Below the pieces are notes generated by a model. It saw only the letters and a list, made by a program, of their open reading frames with translations, did no database searches and was not told where the DNA came from. DNA of 64,000 bases from CAYUVF01 sp964448045 (GTDB lineage: Bacteria; Bacteroidota; Rhodothermia; Rhodothermales; Salinibacteraceae). The DNA is taken from assembly GCA_964448045.1 (NCBI GenBank), contig CAYUVF010000009.1, positions 27,527-91,526 of the forward strand. Reading direction: 5' to 3'. Shown here piece after piece: positions 52,668 through 60,581 of this stretch. Both the position numbers and the translations under genes were made by a program. The stretch's first letter is position 1; each line of letters starts with the position of its first letter.

Positions 52668-54008
52668 TTATGTGTGATAGCTGGCGAAGCGATCGGTAAT
52701 CATCGTATCGAGCCGGTCGCGCAGCGGCTCTACTTGTACCTCATCGAGCACGTCGCGCGTGAAGGCGCGGAGCATCAGGATGCGGGCGTGCTGTTTGCTG
52801 ATGCCGCGTGAGCGGAGGTAGAAGATCGCCTCCTCATCGAGCTGGCCCATCGTGGCGCCGTGGCTGCACTCCACATCATCCGCGTAAATTTCGAGCTCCG
52901 GCTTCGAGTACATATCGGCCCGGTCGGAGAGGACGATGCTTTTGTTCGACTGGTAGGCGTTGATGCGCTGCGAGTCGCGATCGACGAAGACTTTACCGTT
53001 GAAGACGCCGGTTGAGTTGTCGTTCAAAACGCCTTTATAGAGCTCGTTGCTCACGCAGTCGGGCTGGACGTGCTCAACGAGCGTATGGTTGTCGACGTGC
53101 ATCTCGTCCTTGCCGATGAACAGGCCGAAGAGATTCGACTCACAGAACGTGCCATCGGGCGTGATCGTCAGGTTGTTCCGCACGACTTCACCGCTAAGCG
53201 TCACGGTCGTGGTCGAGAAGACACTGTCCTCTTCGTGATAGGCGTGCATCGTCTGCACGCGGGAGGCGTCGTCCCCTTCGTTCTGAACGAGGTAGTGCTC
53301 CAGATTGCCCTTGGAGCCGACAAAGGCTTCGGTCACGGCGTTGGTAAACGTCTGGGCCGTGCCGAGCGTGTATTGCGCCTCGATGATCCGCCCGACCGCG
53401 CCGTCTTCGGCGACAAAGAGGTTGCGCGGTTGTGTCATCAGGTCTTGCTCGGAGGCGTTGATTTCCAGGACAAGGACCGGCTTTTCGAGCAGCGTGCCGC
53501 TGGGGATAAACACGAAGGCGCCGTCTTGCACGAATGCCGTGTTCAGGGCCGTCATGGCTTCATTGTCGGCATCGGCATAGGCGCCGTAGTGCGCCTCCAG
53601 CAGGTCGGCATGGTCGGCGCCGGCCTGTTCGAGGCTGGTAATCACGACGCCCGCGGGAAGCTCGCCGACATCGGAGAGCGACGCATCGAGGTGGCCGTTG
53701 ACAAAGACGAGCCGGTGCGCATCGAGACCGTCGATCAGGAACGGTTCGATGTCGTCGCGTACGAGCGTCGCCGTCGTCGGGCCCAATTCAAGCGCATACG
53801 GATGCTTGAGCACCTTCGATATATCGGTGTACTTCCAGGCTTCGAGGTCCTTAGTCGGGATGCCGAGCTCGGCGAACCGCTCGATGGCGGCTTCGCGCTG
53901 GCGGGCAATTGACGCGTTGGTTCCGTTCAGCGTCTGGCCCTTGTTGACCTCGAAGGCCGAGATGAATCGGTCTTCAGGGCGAACACTGGGATCAAGAGTG
54001 GTGGGCAT
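52668..54008 (-). CDS. sufD: Fe-S cluster assembly protein SufD
   Basis: A 446-residue SufBD-family scaffold subunit. The C-terminal core (ELEIYADDVECSHGATMGQLDEEAIFYLRSRG) is the family signature, including the conserved Cys and His of the cluster site; the N-terminal helical part is typical of SufD. It pairs with SufB and SufC. It lies between sufC and sufS. Confidence 0.93.
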   Translation of the reverse strand: MPTTLDPSVRPEDRFISAFEVNKGQTLNGTNASIARQREAAIERFAELGIPTKDLEAWKYTDISKVLKHPYALELGPTTATLVRDDIEPFLIDGLDAHRLVFVNGHLDASLSDVGELPAGVVITSLEQAGADHADLLEAHYGAYADADNEAMTALNTAFVQDGAFVFIPSGTLLEKPVLVLEINASEQDLMTQPRNLFVAEDGAVGRIIEAQYTLGTAQTFTNAVTEAFVGSKGNLEHYLVQNEGDDASRVQTMHAYHEEDSVFSTTTVTLSGEVVRNNLTITPDGTFCESNLFGLFIGKDEMHVDNHTLVEHVQPDCVSNELYKGVLNDNSTGVFNGKVFVDRDSQRINAYQSNKSIVLSDRADMYSKPELEIYADDVECSHGATMGQLDEEAIFYLRSRGISKQHARILMLRAFTRDVLDEVQVEPLRDRLDTMITDRFASYHT

Positions 54009-54078
54009 AGGAGGGGTAGCAGTCAGCGTTGAGGTTCACAGAGAGCGTCAGGGCCGCGGGGGCCCGCTGGGGAAAGAG

Positions 54079-54849
54079 TTACGCGACAGTCGCCGCTTCC
54101 TTGCGGAACTTGTCGTAGCCCTCATCCTCGAGCTCCATGGCCAGCTCTTTGTCACCAGAGCGGACAATGCGGCCATCGACCATCACGTGCACGATGTCCG
54201 GCACGATGTAGTTGAGCAGGCGCTGGTAGTGGGTGATGATGAGGAAGGCGCGGTCGTCTGAGCGAAGCTTATTGACGCCATCGGCCACGTTCTTCAGCGC
54301 ATCGATATCGAGGCCGGAGTCCGTCTCATCGAGAATGGCGAGCTTCGGCTCCAGCATAGCGAGTTGGAAGACCTCGTTGCGCTTCTTCTCGCCTCCAGAG
54401 AAGCCTTCATTGACCGAGCGCTTCGTCAGGTCGGCGTTGAGGCCCATCAATTCGGATTTTTCGCGCATCTGTTTCAGGAACTCGGAGGCGCTCAGGGGCT
54501 CCTGCCCCCGCTCCTCGCGCACGGCATTGACGGCCTCTTTGAGGAAGTTCGTCATGCTGACGCCGGGCAGCTCTACCGGGTACTGGAAAGCCATGAAAAT
54601 GCCTTTGTGGGCGCGCTCTTCGGGCTCATCGTCCAGCAGGTCTTCGCTCTCGTAACGCACGCTGCCTTGTGTCACTTCGTATTCCTCGCGACCGGCCAGA
54701 ACCGCAGCCAGCGTGCTTTTTCCGGAGCCATTCGGGCCCATGATGGCATGGACCTCACCGGGGTTGATGGTCAGGTCGACGCCTTTAAGGATTTTGATAT
54801 CTTCGCCGTCGACGCCGACGTGCAGATCGTTGACTTCAAGTAGTGCCAT
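54079..54849 (-). CDS. sufC: Fe-S cluster assembly ATPase SufC
   Basis: A 256-residue ABC-type ATPase. Walker A is GPNGSGKSTLAAVL, the signature FSGGEKKRNEVFQLAML, and Walker B LAILDETDSGLDIDA, which is typical of SufC rather than transporters. It drives the SufBCD scaffold. The ATG at 54849 (MALLEVNDLHVGVDG) fits the family; the frame extends to 54897 with unlikely residues. Confidence 0.95.
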   Translation of the reverse strand: MALLEVNDLHVGVDGEDIKILKGVDLTINPGEVHAIMGPNGSGKSTLAAVLAGREEYEVTQGSVRYESEDLLDDEPEERAHKGIFMAFQYPVELPGVSMTNFLKEAVNAVREERGQEPLSASEFLKQMREKSELMGLNADLTKRSVNEGFSGGEKKRNEVFQLAMLEPKLAILDETDSGLDIDALKNVADGVNKLRSDDRAFLIITHYQRLLNYIVPDIVHVMVDGRIVRSGDKELAMELEDEGYDKFRKEAATVA

Positions 54850-54900
54850 GGTTGGATGTTCGATTTCGGGGTGTCGAATGTCGATTTGGGAATGCAAACA

Positions 54901-54941
54901 GACGAGGGCGGCTGGTCGTCATTGGCCAGTCGCCCTTCGTC
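54901..54941 (-). promoter_or_regulatory. Intercistronic hairpin between sufB and sufC
   Basis: GACGAGGGCGGCTGG (54901-54915) can pair, with a few mismatches, with CCAGTCGCCCTTCGTC (54926-54941) around a 10-nt loop. It lies 9 bp beyond the sufB stop and about 50 bp before the sufC start. It could act as a processing or partial-termination stem. The surrounding spacer 54850-54949 also shows repeat-like words shared with 16073-16145. Confidence 0.4.
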
Positions 54942-54949
54942 ATTCGGAA

Positions 54950-56413
54950 TTAGCCGACCGAGCCTTCCAGCTCGATGGCGAGGAGCTCTTTGGCCTCAAC
55001 AGCAAACTCCATCGGGAGCTCGGCCAAGATCTCCTGACAGAAGCCGTTCACGATGAGCTTCAGGGCTTCCTCTTCGCCCAGGCCGCGCTGATGGCAGTAG
55101 AACATCTGGTCTTCGCCGACTTTCGAGGTCGTCGCCTCGTGCTCGACCTTCGCCGTCGGGTTATTGCTCTCAATGTAAGGGAACGTATGCGCACCGCATT
55201 CATCGCCCAGTAGCATCGAGTCGCATTGGGAGAAGTTGCGCGCGCCGTCCGCCCCCTTGTTGATCTTCACCAGTCCGCGGTAGCTATTATTGCTCTGGCC
55301 GGCCGAGATCCCCTTCGAGATAATGGTCGACTTCGTGTTCTTGCCGATGTGGTGCATCTTCGTGCCCGTATCGGCCTGCTGCTTGCCCTTCGTGAAGGCG
55401 ACCGAGTAGAACTCGCCGACCGAGTTGTCGCCCTTCAGGATGACGCTCGGGTACTTCTGCGTCACGGCCGATCCGGTCTCCAGCTGCGTCCAGCTGATCT
55501 TCGCGTTGTCGCCTTTGCAGATGCCGCGCTTGGTGACCAGGTTGTATACGCCGCCTTCGCCGGTCTTCGGATTGCCCGGGTACCAGTTCTGGATCGTTGA
55601 GTACTTGATCTCGGCGCTTTCCTTGGCGATCAGCTCCACGACAGCCGCGTGCAGCTGGTTTTCCTTACGCATCGGCGCCGTGCAACCTTCGAGGTAGCTC
55701 ACGTAGCTGCCGGGCTCGGCGACGATGAGCGTCCGCTCAAACTGGCCCGTGCCCTGCTCGTTGATGCGGAAGTACGTCGAGAGCTCCATCGGGCAGCGCA
55801 CGCCCTCCGGCACGTAGACGAACGAGCCGTCGCTGAAGACCGCCGAGTTGAGCGCGGCGTACAGGTTGTCGGTGTACGGCACGACGGTGCCCAGATGCTG
55901 CTTGATGATCTCGGGGTGCTCCCGCGCCGCCTCCCCGAAGGACATGAAGATGACGCCTTTCTCCTTCAGCTTTTCCTTGAAGGTGGTGGCGACGGACACG
56001 CTGTCCATCACGGCGTCGACGGCCACGCCGGTGAGCGCTTTTTGCTCTTCGAGCGGGATACCGAGACGCTCGAACGTTTCCAGGATCTCGTCCGGCACCT
56101 CATCGAGGCTGTCGTAGTTGGCCTTGTCCTTGGGCGCAGAGAAGTAGCTCATGTCCTGGAAGTCGGGCCGCTCGTAGTCGAGGTGGGCCCAGTCCGGGTA
56201 ATGGCCGCTTTCGATCAACTGGTTGAAGTAGCGGAACGCCTTCAGGCGCCATTCGAGCAGCCACTCAGGCTCTTCCTTCTTCGCAGAGATCATCCGGATG
56301 ATCTCCTCATTGAGGCCTTTCGGCGCTTTATCCGTCTCAATGTCGGTGGACCACCCGTGCTCGTATTCCTGATCGGCGACCCCTTGCAGGTATTCGGTCT
56401 CGGAAGTACTCAT
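54950..56413 (-). CDS. sufB: Fe-S cluster assembly protein SufB
   Basis: A 487-residue SufB scaffold subunit. Family blocks are clear: MSFGEAAREHPEIIKQHLGT, ALNSAVFSDGSFVYVPEGV, SYLEGCTAPMRKENQLHAAV, and EHEATTSKVGEDQMFYCHQRG near the C-terminus with cluster-site residues. The ATG at 56413 (MSTSETEYLQGV) fits; the frame upstream is not family-like. It is the first gene of the sufB-C-D-S-E-DUF59 operon and is divergent from the A-type carrier gene. Confidence 0.95.
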   Translation of the reverse strand: MSTSETEYLQGVADQEYEHGWSTDIETDKAPKGLNEEIIRMISAKKEEPEWLLEWRLKAFRYFNQLIESGHYPDWAHLDYERPDFQDMSYFSAPKDKANYDSLDEVPDEILETFERLGIPLEEQKALTGVAVDAVMDSVSVATTFKEKLKEKGVIFMSFGEAAREHPEIIKQHLGTVVPYTDNLYAALNSAVFSDGSFVYVPEGVRCPMELSTYFRINEQGTGQFERTLIVAEPGSYVSYLEGCTAPMRKENQLHAAVVELIAKESAEIKYSTIQNWYPGNPKTGEGGVYNLVTKRGICKGDNAKISWTQLETGSAVTQKYPSVILKGDNSVGEFYSVAFTKGKQQADTGTKMHHIGKNTKSTIISKGISAGQSNNSYRGLVKINKGADGARNFSQCDSMLLGDECGAHTFPYIESNNPTAKVEHEATTSKVGEDQMFYCHQRGLGEEEALKLIVNGFCQEILAELPMEFAVEAKELLAIELEGSVG

Positions 56414-56731
56414 GGTCGGCTTCGGTTTGATGGGAGCGTGGTGCGGAACCGCAGGGACACTGCGGGGAGCAGGCAAAAGGTGTAAACCAACGTTTACACT
56501 CAGAATCGATGTCAACGTACGGTTACAATACGAGCCTTACACGATTCGTTCCGGAGGGGCACCTCCCGAAACCCATCTTAATGCAGGCTTAATTTATACA
56601 TTGTCTAAGTTGTAACATTAGCGGGGGTATGCTGCAGAAGCGCCCCGACAGAAACCTCCGCGGATGGGTCAAGTATGGATGAGCGAGGTCGTTTCTGTCG
56701 CCTTTTGGATCTCTTCATTGCACCTTGCGCC
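56414..56731. other. Divergent suf control region (318 bp)
   Basis: No gene lies between the starts of sufB and the A-type carrier. The left half has one perfect and one imperfect inverted repeat (see operator entry). The middle (56575-56625) is A+T-rich (TTAATTTATACATTG) and could hold promoters for one or both directions. The right 100 bp show no clear signal. Confidence 0.65.
56480..56527. promoter_or_regulatory. Inverted-repeat operator upstream of sufB
   Basis: GTGTAAAC (56480-56487) and GTTTACAC (56492-56499) form a perfect 8-bp inverted repeat around CAAC. A weaker copy (TGTCAAC at 56510-56516, GGTTACA at 56521-56527) is centred about 29 bp away, roughly three helical turns. They lie 67-114 bp upstream of the sufB start. 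They look like tandem binding sites for a dimeric regulator; the motif does not match the Fur or IscR consensus I know. Confidence 0.55.
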
Positions 56732-57064
56732 ATGGATATCACGATCACCAATCGCGCTCTCGATCAAATTCGCACTGTGGCCGCCGATGAGCAGGTGGAC
56801 CTCGACGAGGTGATGCTCCGCGTGGCCGTCGTGCCCGGCGGATGCTCGGGGCTGACGTACGACCTCGGCTGGGATACGACACTTCAGGACAGCGACTATG
56901 TCGACGTGTTCGGCGGCATTAAGGTTGTGATGGACAAGAAGAGTACGCTCTACCTGGAGGGCACCGAACTTGATTTCACGGATGGGCTCGACGGCGACGG
57001 CTTTCACTTCATCAACCCACAAGCCTCTCGCACCTGCGCCTGCGGGGAATCCTTTGGCATGTGA
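56732..57064 (+). CDS. A-type Fe-S carrier (IscA/SufA/ErpA family)
   Basis: A 110-residue A-type carrier. The three conserved cysteines are in VPGGCSGLTYDL and SRTCACGESFGM. It delivers clusters to apo-proteins. The ATG at 56732 starts MDITITNRALDQIR, which fits; the frame extends upstream to 56675 with unlikely residues. It is divergent from sufB and shares the control region, so it is functionally part of the SUF locus. Confidence 0.93.
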   Translation: MDITITNRALDQIRTVAADEQVDLDEVMLRVAVVPGGCSGLTYDLGWDTTLQDSDYVDVFGGIKVVMDKKSTLYLEGTELDFTDGLDGDGFHFINPQASRTCACGESFGM

Positions 57065-57105
57065 GGCCCGGCATCCTCACTCTGGCTTATCTGCTTGAAG
57101 GAAGT

Positions 57106-57441
57106 ATGGATGCTCCCGAGGAGTCCTCGTCCGATTTTCCCGCGCTCTCCGTCCTGATGGTCGGCTGGCGCTGGCGTGCGGCGGCCACCGTGCTCGCTGT
57201 GATGCTTTACGTCCTGTCGCTCATCGCGCTGCGCCCCATCGGCGTCGATAATCTGTTGCTGACGATCATCGTGAGCGGATGCGCGATGGGGCTCGGCGAG
57301 GCGCTGGTGCTTACGTACTACAATCAGCGATTCAGTCCATCCTTCAACCTCCGGGCGCGGCTCCAGACTCTTGGGCGAAGCATCCAGCACGGTCTCGGCT
57401 TTTCGCTGCTGATCTACTTTTTCGAGCTTGCACTCTTTTGA
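57106..57441 (+). CDS. Hypothetical three-span membrane protein
   Basis: A protein of about 111 residues with three hydrophobic segments (AATVLAVMLYVLSLIALR, LLLTIIVSGCAMGLGEALVL and GLGFSLLIYFFELALF) and a basic loop (RFSPSFNLRARLQTLGRSI). I do not recognise it. A GTG at 57061 overlapping the carrier stop would lengthen it by 15 residues; the ATG at 57106 is my choice. Probably cotranscribed with the A-type carrier. Confidence 0.6.
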   Translation: MDAPEESSSDFPALSVLMVGWRWRAAATVLAVMLYVLSLIALRPIGVDNLLLTIIVSGCAMGLGEALVLTYYNQRFSPSFNLRARLQTLGRSIQHGLGFSLLIYFFELALF

Positions 57442-57515
57442 GATCCTGCCCCCAGCCGTGTGCGAGTTCCCCCGTTTCATACACATTGCCCCCATCACGC
57501 TGGTGAACAGCTAAT

Positions 57516-57827
57516 ATGGTGCAGAAGTGGGTCAATCAAGCTAAAGAGACGACGGGGGTCAACCGCGCGGTGCGGGGCTTTTTGTGGTGGGGGATCGGGA
57601 TTCGGGGACTGTTGCTCTTCGCGCTGGTGACGCTGCTTGTGGTCGAGGGTAATTTCCTGGCCGAGTGGCTCTTATCCTGGCGCATCTTGCCCTCGAAAGC
57701 CGATGTCGAGGAATACACCATCGCCTCGTATATCACGCTGTTTACGATACTCGTCATCGGGGGGTACGCGCGGTGGCGGGTTATTCGTCGCATCAACAAG
57801 GAGACCGCCACGGTCGAGAATGATTGA
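57516..57827 (+). CDS. Hypothetical two-span membrane protein
   Basis: A 103-residue protein with two hydrophobic segments (GLLLFALVTLLVVEGNFLA and SYITLFTILVIGGYARW) between basic ends (RAVRGFLWW, RWRVIRRINKET). Not recognised. It is convergent with the DUF192 pair. The composition and positive-inside pattern suggest a real small inner-membrane protein. Confidence 0.6.
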   Translation: MVQKWVNQAKETTGVNRAVRGFLWWGIGIRGLLLFALVTLLVVEGNFLAEWLLSWRILPSKADVEEYTIASYITLFTILVIGGYARWRVIRRINKETATVEND

Positions 57828-57857
57828 ACCCGGCAGGTGCTCTCGGACACAGCAGGA

Positions 57858-58379
57858 TTACCCCGTTCGACTCCAGGTGATACGGTCTCCTTCGAGGATG
57901 CCATACGAGTCGGTAAAGCCAGCGGACACTTCGACCACGTACTGCGCGGGGCCCTCCGAGGGCACGTTTTCGGAGGAGAAGGGCGTGGTGTATTTGGCGA
58001 TGGAGACGATTTGTGAATCTGCGCTGACGAAGATGATGTCGAGTGCGAGGGGGGTGTTCGACATCCAGAAGCTGCGCCGCTGTTCCTGTGGAAATATGAA
58101 CAGCATCCCGCTCTTTTCCGGCAGCGCGCTGCGTTGCATAAGGCCGCGTGTGCGAGCCGAATCCGTATCGGCGATTTCGATGTCGATGGTGAGTGTCGAG
58201 TCGCCTTCCTGAATGAATGTCAACGTCCCTTCGCGCTCGAAGGGAATGGCCGATTCGGCGGGATCCGACACCGGCTCCTCGGAGGCGGATCCGCCGCAGG
58301 CGGCGAACGCCAGCAGGAAAATGGCGGCGCAGACCGTGAAGAAGGGGGAGTGGACATCAGGAATCATCGGGTCCGGCAC
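57858..58379 (-). CDS. DUF192 lipoprotein, copy 2 of a tandem pair
   Basis: A 173-residue DUF192 protein with a lipoprotein signal (FLLAFAACGG). The core reads IDIEIADTDSARTRGLMQRS, GMLFIFPQEQRRSFWMSN, TPLALDIIFVSADSQIVSI and AQYVVEVSAGF, the family pattern. It follows the upstream copy (58383-58880) after only 3 bp. The start is a GTG at 58379; an ATG at 58367 is possible. The two copies differ throughout, so the duplication is old. Function unknown. Confidence 0.85.
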   Translation of the reverse strand: MPDPMIPDVHSPFFTVCAAIFLLAFAACGGSASEEPVSDPAESAIPFEREGTLTFIQEGDSTLTIDIEIADTDSARTRGLMQRSALPEKSGMLFIFPQEQRRSFWMSNTPLALDIIFVSADSQIVSIAKYTTPFSSENVPSEGPAQYVVEVSAGFTDSYGILEGDRITWSRTG

Positions 58380-58382
58380 AGG

Positions 58383-58880
58383 TCAGTTGAGGCGCTGCCA
58401 GCGGATGCGGGTGCTATCGGTGATGCCGAAGCGGTTGACGAATCCCGCGCGCACTTCAACGACGAACTGCTTCGGCGCGGCGGGGCGGATCTGGTCCTCC
58501 GAGAAGGGCCGCGTCCGCTCGGAGATGGAGACGACTTGCGAGTCGGGCGCAACGAAGATAATGTCGAGGGGCATGGCGGTGTTCTTCATCCAGAAGCCCG
58601 ACTCATCGGCCGTGTCGAAGAGGAACAGCATTCCGCGGTCGTAGCCCATCGAGCGGCGAAACATCAGCCCGCGTTCGCGCTCCTCCGGCGTATCCGCAAT
58701 TTCGATATCAATCGTGGCCGCGGAGGAGCTATCCGGCTGGATGAACGTCAGTGTGCCTTCTTTGGTGAACTCGGTGCCGGTTTCAACCGAATCCTCGTTG
58801 CCGGTAGAGGGACAGCCGAGCAGCGACAAGCTGAGCAGAAGGGCCCCAAGGCCGAACGTGCAGCGGCGAGGGTCAACCAT
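58383..58880 (-). CDS. DUF192 lipoprotein, copy 1 of a tandem pair
   Basis: A 165-residue DUF192 protein with a lipoprotein signal (LGALLLSLSLLGCPS). The core reads IDIEIADTPEERERGLMFRR, GMLFLFDTADESGFWMKNTA, MPLDIIFVAPDSQVVSI and KQFVVEVRAGF. It is the upstream member of a tandem pair. I choose the ATG at 58880; the frame extends to 59318 with no family likeness. Confidence 0.87.
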   Translation of the reverse strand: MVDPRRCTFGLGALLLSLSLLGCPSTGNEDSVETGTEFTKEGTLTFIQPDSSSAATIDIEIADTPEERERGLMFRRSMGYDRGMLFLFDTADESGFWMKNTAMPLDIIFVAPDSQVVSISERTRPFSEDQIRPAAPKQFVVEVRAGFVNRFGITDSTRIRWQRLN

Positions 58881-58945
58881 GGAAGAGCGGCAATCCAGTC
58901 GGTGAAGGGCCAGGCGCGTCGGTGCGGATCTATTGCGGAGGTCGT

Positions 58946-59422
58946 TCAGAGTTCCCGCTCCATGTAGACCACATCGGGCAACGGGTTTTTGTAGTAGGGA
59001 TCGCGTTCCTCGAAGTCGAGGGCACGGTAGACGGCCTGGGCGGCGTGCATCGGTTCGACGGTGTCCAGGCACATGCGTTCGTACCCGAGGGTGCGCCCTC
59101 GCTCGACGATCGCTTTCGCCAGCGCCCGCCCAATCCCCTCGCCGCGATAAGCGGGCCGGACGTACAGCCGCTTCATCTCGCAGACGCTTTCTTCCAACGG
59201 TTTGACGGCGACGCATCCGATAATGGTGGCGTCCACCTCGGCCAGCAGGATGTCGCCATCGGGGCGGGCGTAAGGGCCGGGGAGGGCGTCGAGTTCCGCC
59301 TGAAAGTCCTGGAAGCACAACTCGAAGTCGAGTTCAGCAGCGTACTCCTCGAAGAGCGTCCGCACGGCCGCGAGGTCAGCATCGGATTGGGCCAAGCGGA
59401 GTGTGTACGTTTCGGTGGGCAT
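58946..59422 (-). CDS. GNAT-family N-acetyltransferase
   Basis: A 158-residue acetyltransferase. The acetyl-CoA-binding motif A is MKRLYVRPAYRGEGIGRALA (R-x-x-G-x-G/A as RGEGIGRA). The N-terminal YTLRLAQSDADLAAVRTLFE and the late GYERMCLDTVEPMHAAQAVY are typical of small-molecule or peptide N-acetyltransferases. The substrate is unknown. The ATG at 59422 gives a normal-length protein. Confidence 0.88.
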   Translation of the reverse strand: MPTETYTLRLAQSDADLAAVRTLFEEYAAELDFELCFQDFQAELDALPGPYARPDGDILLAEVDATIIGCVAVKPLEESVCEMKRLYVRPAYRGEGIGRALAKAIVERGRTLGYERMCLDTVEPMHAAQAVYRALDFEERDPYYKNPLPDVVYMEREL

Positions 59423-59435
59423 CGGTAGGTGTAGG

Positions 59436-60548
59436 TCAGTCGGGAAGGAGGGTACGGGTGATCGCATCGGCGGCGAGCATGCCGCGGCGGGTGAGCGACA
59501 CGTAACGCTCGTCGCGAAGTTCAATGTAACCGTCGCTGATGAGCTGGGCCAACGTTTCGGAGTGCTCGGTGCGCAGATCGAATCCGTAGCGTTCGGCGCA
59601 GCGGTCGAGGTCGATGCCATCGGCTGTCCGGAGGCGCAGGCCCACGTATTCTGTTGCGAGTTCCTCCCGCGAGAGGGGTAATTTCTGCGCGAGAGGCCGG
59701 TGGCGCTGGTTCACGAGCGCCTCGTAGCGGGCCAGGTTGCGGACGTTCGACCACCGCACGGCTGCTTCGCTGCTCCACCAGAACGAGTGCGCGCCGGGAC
59801 CGCAGCCCAGGTAGTTGGAGTGGTTCCAGTGCTGCTGATTGTGGTATCCGCGATGGCCGGGCCGGGCGAAGTTAGAAATCTCGTAGTGCTCGTACCCGTG
59901 TTCGGGCAGATAGGTCATCGCAAACTCGAACTGGTGGGCCCGCCGTGCCTCGGATGCCTCCGCCAGCTGATCGCCCGTGCATTCGGTGATCGAAAGATGC
60001 GGCACGCCGAGGCGAACCGCCTTCTGGAGCGAGGCTTCCCAGTGCATCTCGGGCTGCTCGGCCCATCCGAAGTAGAGCTCGGCTACGACCGAGTCAAACC
60101 CGGCGTCGAGGATCGTTACGAGCGCCTCTTCCCGGCAAAGCGAGGGCTGATCCGCATCCAAACTCCGCAAGTCTTCCTCATAGAACGACATAATGTCGAG
60201 GCTGATTCGATCAATCCCAATATCCTGTACACCATGAAGATACCCTGATGTCAGATCTGCCGGATGGACCTCAAGTGTTGCTTCAACCAGCCGATTCGCC
60301 TGAAAGACTTCGTGAACGACGTTCCAGATGGTGCGCAGCTCGTGAAGCTGAAGTAGAGACGGGCGCCCTCCTCCCAGGTAGAGCGTTTCGATGGGCTCAG
60401 CCGAGCCGTACAGGCGAGCCAGATCGTGCAACTCGGTCGTGAGTGCCTGGACATACGAGGGGTACGGCGGCTCGGCGAGGACGGTGGACGTGTCGTCGTA
60501 GAGGCAGGGCCGGGCGCGAAATGGAACGTGGAGATACAGGCCGGCCAT
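59436..60548 (-). CDS. HemW-like radical-SAM-family protein lacking two cluster cysteines
   Basis: A protein of about 370 residues related to HemW (heme chaperone) and oxygen-independent coproporphyrinogen oxidases. The radical-SAM motif CxxxCxxC should follow MAGLYxHxPF. Here it reads PFRARPCLYDD: Arg11 and Asp18 replace the first and third cysteines, and only Cys15 remains. GGGTPS is GGGRPS and the GVQSF region is DIMSF. The C-terminal HemW blocks (YEISNFARPGHRGYHN, YLGCGPGAHSF) are well kept. It therefore should not hold a normal [4Fe-4S]-SAM cluster and may be a heme-binding or regulatory paralog. The ATG at 60548 fits; a TTG at 60554 is possible. Confidence 0.85.
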   Translation of the reverse strand: MAGLYLHVPFRARPCLYDDTSTVLAEPPYPSYVQALTTELHDLARLYGSAEPIETLYLGGGRPSLLQLHELRTIWNVVHEVFQANRLVEATLEVHPADLTSGYLHGVQDIGIDRISLDIMSFYEEDLRSLDADQPSLCREEALVTILDAGFDSVVAELYFGWAEQPEMHWEASLQKAVRLGVPHLSITECTGDQLAEASEARRAHQFEFAMTYLPEHGYEHYEISNFARPGHRGYHNQQHWNHSNYLGCGPGAHSFWWSSEAAVRWSNVRNLARYEALVNQRHRPLAQKLPLSREELATEYVGLRLRTADGIDLDRCAERYGFDLRTEHSETLAQLISDGYIELRDERYVSLTRRGMLAADAITRTLLPD

Positions 60549-60581
60549 GGGCAAGGGCGCGGATGAGAAGAGAGCGGGAGG

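Noticed and set aside
58383..59318. Long N-terminal extension of the first DUF192 gene
   Set aside because: It overlaps the GNAT gene in another frame and is Arg/Pro-rich shadow sequence.
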